10,896 nt of DNA from JAYZBC01 sp036339375 (GTDB lineage Bacteria > Pseudomonadota > Alphaproteobacteria > MPNO01 > UBA2964): NCBI GenBank assembly GCA_036339375.1, contig JAYZBC010000096.1, positions 1-10,896 on the forward strand. The letters are read 5' to 3'. This document shows, one piece after another, positions 6,344-10,896 of the stretch (position 1 is the stretch's first letter; each line of letters starts with the position of its first letter). The notes beneath the pieces are model-generated. The model ran no database searches. It saw only the letters and a list, made by a program, of their open reading frames with translations, and was not told the origin of the DNA. The translations under genes and the position numbers were made by a program.

Positions 6344-7363
6344 TTAAGAAATTCTCTGTTTTCCAATGAGGCTATTTAAAACTTTTTGAGCCTCTAGAGC
6401 ACCAGAATCTGCTGCGACGTCTATTTTCGGATACTTGGAATCAGTTCTAGCCGAGATTTGCTCAAGTAACTCTATGTCCTCAATAAATGTTTGGGTCATC
6501 CGTTTTCTAAAAATACTTTCCTGTTTTTGAGTCATGTTTTCGGTTTTGTGGACGGTCGTGTAAAAATAATTTGTAGTTGCTTCTGTTTCCGGGACGACCA
6601 TGTGTACCGAATTTCTTTTTATTAGTATGTCCTTGAAATCAGCGTTATTTGCGCCTTTGCCAGTAATCGCTGATCCTGTTTGAACCCAAAAGTATCCGGG
6701 TGGATAGAACTCGACACGCTGCCATCGGTCTACCTTTCCAGAAAAATTTGTAATTTCAATGTGCGTAGGTGCTTGATCGATGTTTTCCATTAATCTTGTT
6801 ACAATAACTCTTTGATCTTTGCGTTCTGTTTTTTGAGTAGCTTTGGCGGCAACAGCATCGACGCCAATCGTGGATTGATGTAAGTAGGCCAAATGTGACA
6901 AGTCCATCAAATTGTCAATCAAGAGTCGGTATTCAAAAGGAGCGTGAAATTTAATATTTATGACACGCCAGTTTTCATCTTCTTTCCAAGGGAATTCATA
7001 AATAGGCTCCAATTTTGAAAGATTTTGTGAACCCATCCAAATAAAAATATGCCCGTGTTTTTCTTTAACAAGGTAATTTTGAATATGTGCTCCTGGAGGT
7101 ATTTTTTTCTGACTTGGAATACGCACGCAATTGCCCAACCGGTCGAAGCAAAACCCGTGATACGCGCATTGGATGATATCCCCAAAAACTTCACCTCGTG
7201 ATAATGGGGCCTGGCGATGCACACAACGATCTTTCAGTGCAACTATCGAACCATCTGTAATCCGAAACAATACAATTGGTTGATTTAATATGTGAACGGC
7301 GACAGGCGTTTTGCCAAGGTCCTGTGATTGAGCCGCAACATACCAGCGGTTGTGTAAAAACAT
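6344..7363 (-). CDS. Rieske [2Fe-2S] ring-hydroxylating oxygenase/O-demethylase, VanA-like
   Basis: A 339-residue oxygenase component. The N-terminal Rieske domain has C47-x-H49 and C66-x2-H69 (CVHRQAPLSRG and QCAYHGF). The catalytic domain has the mononuclear iron site in DNLMDLSHLAYLH: D154 as bridge, H157 and H162 as ligands, with D296 (FIEDIELL) as the likely third ligand. Length and arrangement match vanillate O-demethylase VanA and related monooxygenases rather than two-subunit benzene-type dioxygenases. It would hydroxylate or demethylate an aromatic or cyclic substrate using O2 and electrons from a ferredoxin-reductase partner, which is not encoded in this window. The ATG lies six bases after the stop of the ABM-like gene and lacks a clear ribosome site, which suggests translational coupling. 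It is the last gene of the three-gene minus-strand set. Confidence 0.93.
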   Translation of the reverse strand: MFLHNRWYVAAQSQDLGKTPVAVHILNQPIVLFRITDGSIVALKDRCVHRQAPLSRGEVFGDIIQCAYHGFCFDRLGNCVRIPSQKKIPPGAHIQNYLVKEKHGHIFIWMGSQNLSKLEPIYEFPWKEDENWRVINIKFHAPFEYRLLIDNLMDLSHLAYLHQSTIGVDAVAAKATQKTERKDQRVIVTRLMENIDQAPTHIEITNFSGKVDRWQRVEFYPPGYFWVQTGSAITGKGANNADFKDILIKRNSVHMVVPETEATTNYFYTTVHKTENMTQKQESIFRKRMTQTFIEDIELLEQISARTDSKYPKIDVAADSGALEAQKVLNSLIGKQRIS

Positions 7364-7369
7364 TATGAA

Positions 7370-7705
7370 TTAAGCAACCACTTTTGTGTAGGTGGGGATA
7401 AACTCATCTCCTTCTACAAGATTAAAGCGTTTGGGTAGTGTACCACTCCCAAAAATTGGCTTCCAGATTTTATAATGGGCTTTTTTATTCTTCCATTTCC
7501 CAAGGAGATAAAATTGGTCTGCGTCATCCATGTCACGGCAAAGCACGCCTTCTTTTACTTGTGCTGAAGATAAATGCATTGGGTTTTCTCCAGATTTATC
7601 CCCTATATCCCATGCTCTTGCAAACTCATCTCCCGTTCCGGGTTTTACTCTGAAGTCATATATATGGACAACATTTCCGACAGCCGCCAAAGGTTTTTTC
7701 TCCAT
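7370..7705 (-). CDS. Small ABM-like dimeric alpha/beta-barrel protein
   Basis: A 111-residue soluble protein whose layout (an early strand HIYDFRVKPGTGDEFARAWD, a middle strand AQVKEGVLCRDMDDADQFYLLGKW, then a helix beginning KKAHYKIW) resembles ABM/dimeric alpha-beta-barrel proteins. No catalytic residues can be named. Small proteins of this kind are often found beside Rieske oxygenases and amidohydrolases, and may act as a monooxygenase or isomerase, or bind an intermediate. AGGA lies nine bases before the ATG. It overlaps neither neighbour: the amidohydrolase ends 100 bases upstream and the Rieske gene begins six bases downstream. It is only distantly like the other ABM protein of the window (5453-5767). 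Confidence 0.65.
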   Translation of the reverse strand: MEKKPLAAVGNVVHIYDFRVKPGTGDEFARAWDIGDKSGENPMHLSSAQVKEGVLCRDMDDADQFYLLGKWKNKKAHYKIWKPIFGSGTLPKRFNLVEGDEFIPTYTKVVA

Positions 7706-7780
7706 ATTAATTTTTCCTATCTGTTTGCTATTAAAATTGTACGATAGAAATAAAATTCACTCTTTTAATGAGACGATCGC

Positions 7781-7799
7781 AAAGTAATGGTGTTACTTT
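7781..7799. repeat. Perfect hairpin just after the amidohydrolase stop codon
   Basis: AAAGTAA (7781-7787) and TTACTTT (7793-7799) form a seven-base-pair stem with a five-base loop, six bases past the amidohydrolase stop codon on the minus strand. No T run follows on that strand, so it is more likely an intercistronic stabilising or processing hairpin than a terminator of the set. Confidence 0.45.
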
Positions 7800-7805
7800 T
7801 GGTTT

Positions 7806-8936
7806 TTAGGAAAGGTTGTATAAACGAGTGACGTTTTGCAACGTTAATTTGCTTTTCATGGTATCGTTTAATCCTTGCATTGTTTGGTCAATAAATTGTC
7901 TAGAATCTGGCCAAACACCGTCCATATGAGGATAGTCCGACGCCCAACAAAAATTATCGGGTGCATATTCTTCCGCGAGTTGAGCCCCTACCTTATCATC
8001 TTGGAATGTTGCCCAAATTTGCTTTTGGAATAGTAAGCTGGGCATTGTTTTAATCATTCCTTCGTATTCTCCTTCCTTAAATTTTGTATCGAGGCGTTCC
8101 AAAAGGTAAGGGATCCAGCCTATATGACTTTCCGCCATAACAATTTTTAAAGATGGATGTCTTTCCAAGGCACCGCAAAGCATTACGGATGCAAGACATT
8201 CATCAGCTTGTATAGCAACGACTGCCAAATGTGCAGCATATGAAACTTTCGGAATACTGCGAGCGAGTTTTTCTTGTACATTTTGTGGCCCGACTGTCGT
8301 TGTGCCATGCCCTGCTCCTATATGGAATGAAAGTGACACCTCCTCTTCTGCAGCAGCAATCCAAAGCGGTTCCCACATTTCGTGCCAAATGGGTTTTGGA
8401 CAATTTACAAAATCGAAAAGCCCCCCTTTTAAACCTAAGCCATTTTTACCAACACGACGAATTTCTCCGGCTGCACTTTCTGGGGAGTGGGCGGGAATGT
8501 CTGCAATACCAATCAGGCGTTTTGGATTGGTTTCACAAAACTCAGCAATAAAATCATTATATGCTCGATAAGTCGCATCGATCACATCAGGATCCTTGAT
8601 GCTATCTTCTACAAACCGAATCCCATAAATGACTTCTTTGGATATGCCGTCGATGTCCAAATCTTTAAGCCGTAGTTTTGGATCTGAGGGGTGTGTAGGC
8701 TCCCAACCAACTTCCTGCATTCGTTTTCCACGATGATTGGTCATTGGGCCTCGACCCATCCAAGCGCGATGGCCTCCCATTATGGCGCCATCACCCACCC
8801 AAATTGGCTTTCCCTCAATCTCCCTGACAGTGGGTACTCGATCTTTAAATTTTGTTGGAGATCGGGAGGTAAATGTGTCTTTGTCAAGATAGAATAAATC
8901 CAGGTGTCCGTCTGCAGAAATAATTTTATCTTCCAT
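7806..8936 (-). CDS. Amidohydrolase family (ACMSD/amidohydrolase-2 type) metal-dependent hydrolase or decarboxylase
   Basis: A 376-residue TIM-barrel metalloenzyme of the amidohydrolase-2 group. Visible metal and active-site elements are IISADGH (D9, H11), SFHIGAGH (H205), AESHIGWIP (E269, H271) and WASDYPHMDG (D334, H337). Members are decarboxylases or hydrolases in the breakdown of aromatic and meta-cleavage compounds, such as ACMSD, LigW-like and 2-pyrone hydrolases. The type with SADGH at the N-terminus is common in catabolic clusters next to Rieske oxygenases. I chose ATG 8936 (MEDKIISADGH), which puts the metal motif at the usual distance from the N-terminus; an in-frame TTG at 8951 would add five residues. 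Neither start has a strong ribosome site. It is the first gene of the minus-strand set with the ABM-like protein and the Rieske oxygenase. Confidence 0.9.
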   Translation of the reverse strand: MEDKIISADGHLDLFYLDKDTFTSRSPTKFKDRVPTVREIEGKPIWVGDGAIMGGHRAWMGRGPMTNHRGKRMQEVGWEPTHPSDPKLRLKDLDIDGISKEVIYGIRFVEDSIKDPDVIDATYRAYNDFIAEFCETNPKRLIGIADIPAHSPESAAGEIRRVGKNGLGLKGGLFDFVNCPKPIWHEMWEPLWIAAAEEEVSLSFHIGAGHGTTTVGPQNVQEKLARSIPKVSYAAHLAVVAIQADECLASVMLCGALERHPSLKIVMAESHIGWIPYLLERLDTKFKEGEYEGMIKTMPSLLFQKQIWATFQDDKVGAQLAEEYAPDNFCWASDYPHMDGVWPDSRQFIDQTMQGLNDTMKSKLTLQNVTRLYNLS

Positions 8937-9171
8937 GTGCTTTGGTCCCAAAACTCAATATGTTGATTAATTACTTGCATAAGGTACCTACTGTGACAAG
9001 GCACCGATCTATAAAGAAATTTCAAAGGCAGAACCAAAAAATTAAAAAAATTGCTATAGTTGAAAAATCGTTGGATGTTTAAATTTGTCCAGGAAGCGTC
9101 TTCTTTTTAAGGTTGCTCTTAAATTGATTTAGAACAAAAAGGTTATTTTTTAAGATGTAGGAGTCGGTTAA

Positions 9172-9543
9172 ATGTTTCACGAAGCCCACAGTATTTGGCA
9201 AATCACCGCTCATTTGATGATCGCTTTTCTTTTTATTTTTCGTTGTTTGACGGCGTGGCCTCGTTTTAAAGAACACTCTAAACGTATAGCGGATCGAGGT
9301 ATTCCGTTCCCCAATATGGTTCTAACTGGTGGCTTTGGTCTTATGTTAGCTGGTGGTATTTCTGTAGCATTCGATTACTATGTGCAATTAGGCGCAGCAT
9401 TATTAATCGGATTTACATTGGCAGCGAATTACCTTTACCACAATTTTTGGGAAATGAAGGGTGAAGAGAGAAACCGTCATTTATACACAGCGTGTAACAA
9501 TATTGCAGTTATGGGTGGTTTAGTTTTATTAATCGTTATCTAG
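9172..9543 (+). CDS. DoxX-family membrane protein
   Basis: A 123-residue inner-membrane protein with four predicted helices, about residues 9-28, 49-66, 70-88 and 106-123. The order of DoxX proteins is visible: a first helix with an FLFIFRC core, then a loop with RIADRGIPFPN, then GGFGLMLAGG, and a final ACNNIAVMGGLVLL helix. DoxX-like proteins have been linked to quinone or thiosulfate oxidation and to redox or detoxification functions, but most have no proven activity. TAGGAG (9158-9163) lies eight bases before the ATG. It diverges from the amidohydrolase and converges on the SDR gene with an 18-base gap and no visible terminator between them. The AT-rich 235-base divergent gap on its left holds no promoter that I can support. 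Confidence 0.8.
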   Translation: MFHEAHSIWQITAHLMIAFLFIFRCLTAWPRFKEHSKRIADRGIPFPNMVLTGGFGLMLAGGISVAFDYYVQLGAALLIGFTLAANYLYHNFWEMKGEERNRHLYTACNNIAVMGGLVLLIVI

Positions 9544-9561
9544 GGATTAGAGAGAAAGGAA

Positions 9562-10404
9562 TTATTGTTTTCTGTCTGGTGTATGTCGAATGGCGCGTGC
9601 AGCCCAGTTAGGGAAAAATCGACGACGAAAAACAAGCCATCGGAATTTCCATTGTGCAATAACTACCTCGTCCTGCCCACGTTCTATAGCCTTTAAAATT
9701 TGTTCAGCCGCGTTTTCTGGTTTCATTCCCTTCTCTAAGAAGGGGTCCATTTGCCCATACGAATTTCCATCGCCTAAAGCGGCGTTGACAGAAATTTTTG
9801 TGCGTACTGCGCCCAAGATTACAATTGTAACACCGATGGCGTTTTGCCATAACTCTGCCCTAAGAGCATCGTAAAAACCGTTTAGGGCTCGTTTTACCGC
9901 GTTGTACCCCGAACGCATTGGTCCAGAAAAAATTGCAGCTACACTTGAAATTACAACAATTCGACTTTTTGGGTTCTTGGAAAAAAAGGGTATGGCCATT
10001 TTTGTCAATTCAAGAGGACCAAAAAAATTAACTTCAAATAAATCACGGTAGACTTTTATAGACGTATCCATCGTAAGTGCACGATGTGTGCGTCCCGCGT
10101 TATGCACAAGAAGGTCAAGTTCTCGGAATTCTTTCCTTAAACTTTTTTCAATATTTTTATAACTTCTGGGATCTGAGAGGTCTAAGGGTAAAACCAAAAT
10201 TTTACCCGGTGGGTCTGTGACATCTAAAGAATTCCATTCTTCTATGCATTCATCTCTTACACGTTCTAATTCTTTACGCCGTCTTGCAGAAATAGCAAGA
10301 TTTGCCCCTTCTTGATAGAACGCTTTTGTAAGTGCCTCTCCTAAGCCCGATGATGCCCCCGTCACCCAAACAACCTTACCCTTAAACCTTTTTCTTTTGT
10401 TCAT
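9562..10404 (-). CDS. Short-chain dehydrogenase/reductase (classical SDR, DHRS7-like)
   Basis: A 280-residue NAD(P)-dependent oxidoreductase with a Rossmann fold. It has the nucleotide motif TGASSGLG (residues 15-22), the basic ARRRKE after strand 2 (40-45, which suggests NADP preference), NAG (102-104), N126, catalytic S154 in VISS, and Y167-N-A-V-K171. The usual PG motif after strand 6 is LGAVRT here, and a basic C-terminal tail (RWLVFRRRFFPNWAARAIR) resembles DHRS7-like proteins that associate with membranes. The substrate is unknown; alcohol or ketone intermediates are typical. I chose ATG 10404; an in-frame TTG at 10410 is possible, and neither has a Shine-Dalgarno sequence. The leader contains overlapping inverted repeats (10438-10487). 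It converges on the DoxX gene. Confidence 0.9.
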   Translation of the reverse strand: MNKRKRFKGKVVWVTGASSGLGEALTKAFYQEGANLAISARRRKELERVRDECIEEWNSLDVTDPPGKILVLPLDLSDPRSYKNIEKSLRKEFRELDLLVHNAGRTHRALTMDTSIKVYRDLFEVNFFGPLELTKMAIPFFSKNPKSRIVVISSVAAIFSGPMRSGYNAVKRALNGFYDALRAELWQNAIGVTIVILGAVRTKISVNAALGDGNSYGQMDPFLEKGMKPENAAEQILKAIERGQDEVVIAQWKFRWLVFRRRFFPNWAARAIRHTPDRKQ

Positions 10405-10437
10405 AAACAAATCATATGTAATGTCAGTCTTTTTGAA

Positions 10438-10487
10438 AACTCTTCTTTAACTTTGTTTAAGAGCAATTTTTTAAAGAGTTAAACAAA
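10438..10487. repeat. Overlapping inverted repeats in the SDR leader
   Basis: Two mutually exclusive pairings use the same bases: TTTGTTTAA (10452-10460) with TTAAACAAA (10479-10487), a perfect nine-base stem, and AACTCTT (10438-10444) with AAGAGTT (10474-10480). A third short pairing is CTCTT (10440-10444) with AAGAG (10459-10463). They lie 34-83 bases before the SDR start on the minus strand and could be operator half-sites or a switching leader, or simply chance in AT-rich DNA. Confidence 0.4.
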
Positions 10488-10605
10488 AACCTCCGTAAAA
10501 TTGAGATTAATACCGGGCCATCACACATTTAAATTTTTATGACAAGGTAATGGGGATTGGACGGTTATGAGGTGGCATTTACAGGAAGGTTGTGGATTAT
10601 TGTTT

Positions 10606-10739
10606 AGAGAAAAAGAACCCCGCCAGGAATGACTAATTCACAAATTGACGGGGTTAGTTTATAAATGCAACGTCGTTAGGGAGACATAACGTTGCGGTGT
10701 GTGCGCCCCAATAGAGGAGACTCTAGGTCGCACGCATGA
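10606..10739 (-). ncRNA. Candidate structured small RNA (minus strand)
   Basis: Three stable hairpins follow each other with almost no free sequence between them. The first (10736-10698) pairs TGCGTGCG with CGCACACA (one G-U), then GG with CC, then TAGAG with CTCTA around a four-base TCTC loop. The second (10695-10667) pairs GCAA with TTGC and CGTTA with TAACG around TGTCTCCC. The third is a terminator at 10655-10606. Both upper hairpins present GTCTCC at the tip, a complement of Shine-Dalgarno-like GGAG. A weak promoter, TTGACG (10771-10766) and TATCTA (10751-10746), sits just upstream but with only 14 bases between the boxes. It would give an RNA of about 135 bases. I recognise no known RNA family. 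The alternative is a structured plus-strand leader for the basic protein at 10844. Confidence 0.4.
10608..10655 (-). terminator. Rho-independent terminator at the end of the structured block
   Basis: On the minus strand AACCCCG (10655-10649) pairs with CGGGGTT (10622-10616) and is followed by CTTTTTCTC. The 26-base loop contains a smaller AATT-TGTG-AATT stem. The T run lies only on this strand; the plus side continues AGTTTATA. This is the main reason for placing the adjacent structured RNA on the minus strand. Confidence 0.5.
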
Positions 10740-10843
10740 AAACGTTAGATAGTGTGCTCTGGAATCGTCAAACGTAAAATCGGACACCAAATTTATGTTT
10801 GAACCTTTATTGGAGCTGGCAGAAGTCAAAAACGGAGGCAGCC

Positions 10844-10896
10844 ATGCCTGGAAACAAGCGTCGAAAAAGAAAACCTGGCGGTAGAAGGACAGAAAA
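10844..10896 (+). CDS. Start of a small, very basic protein (runs off the window)
   Basis: Seventeen codons are visible, beginning MPGNKRRKRKPGGRR. Seven of the first fifteen residues are lysine or arginine. The ribosome binding site is good: GGAGG at 10834-10838, five bases before the ATG. The lysine- and arginine-rich start suggests a nucleic-acid-binding protein or an N-terminal extension, but too little is visible to name a family. Upstream, 10656-10843 contains no other complete gene; see the structured block. Confidence 0.5.
   Translation, partial: MPGNKRRKRKPGGRRTE

Noticed and set aside
10403..10417. Four-codon frame ATGATTTGTTTATGA overlapping the SDR start
   Set aside because: It has no ribosome site, and such an ATGA overlap of four codons is easily due to chance.
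10736..10777. Thirteen-codon frame starting in the structured block
   Set aside because: Its ATG lies in the base of the strongest hairpin and the upstream AGG is a poor ribosome site; the RNA structure explains the region better.
1..10896. CRISPR array, tRNA, rRNA, insertion sequence or integrase
   Set aside because: No regularly spaced repeats, cloverleaf, transposase motif or terminal inverted repeats were seen on either strand.

Overview
This AT-rich window carries ten complete protein genes with clear family signatures, one complete secreted protein of unknown function, and two genes cut by the window edges. The protein families suggest an aerobic, probably marine, alphaproteobacterium: a short cytoplasmic reductive-dehalogenase-like protein, VanA-type Rieske oxygenase, amidohydrolase with an ABM-like partner, DoxX and a 69-residue cold-shock protein. 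This placement is an inference from family content and base composition; no rRNA or other phylogenetic marker is present.

Layout. On the left, the 5' part of an MFS transporter (minus) points away from a plus-strand series running from 1151 to 5767: an RdhA/QueG-like protein with two 4Fe-4S sites, a cupin, a heme-oxygenase-like diiron oxidase (HDO) with a full ligand set, a small secreted protein, a GhrA-type 2-hydroxyacid dehydrogenase preceded by an 11-codon leader ORF, and an ABM-domain monooxygenase-like protein. Terminator-like hairpins and gaps of 65-275 bases suggest several transcripts rather than one operon. A cold-shock gene (minus) faces this series, and the gap between them holds one terminator for each side. 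Next comes a minus-strand operon-like set: amidohydrolase, ABM-like protein, Rieske oxygenase. A DoxX membrane protein (plus) diverges from it and converges on an SDR oxidoreductase (minus).

The final 490 bases carry no complete gene. They hold a repeat-rich leader in front of the SDR gene, a strongly structured block at about 10606-10739 that I read as a candidate minus-strand small RNA with its own terminator, and the first 17 codons of a very basic protein.

How the genes could work together. The window is dense in oxidative and reductive catabolic enzymes: corrinoid/Fe-S reductase, Rieske oxygenase, diiron oxidase, cupin, amidohydrolase, 2-hydroxyacid dehydrogenase and SDR, plus a transporter. 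This is what one expects of an accessory locus for breaking down an aromatic or halogenated organic compound. The substrate cannot be read from the sequence, and neither an electron-transfer partner for the Rieske enzyme nor a membrane anchor for the RdhA-like protein is present. The points most worth a second look are the HDO/cupin pair beside the RdhA-like gene, the candidate sRNA, and the leader peptide before ghrA. No CRISPR array, tRNA, rRNA, insertion sequence or integrase was seen.
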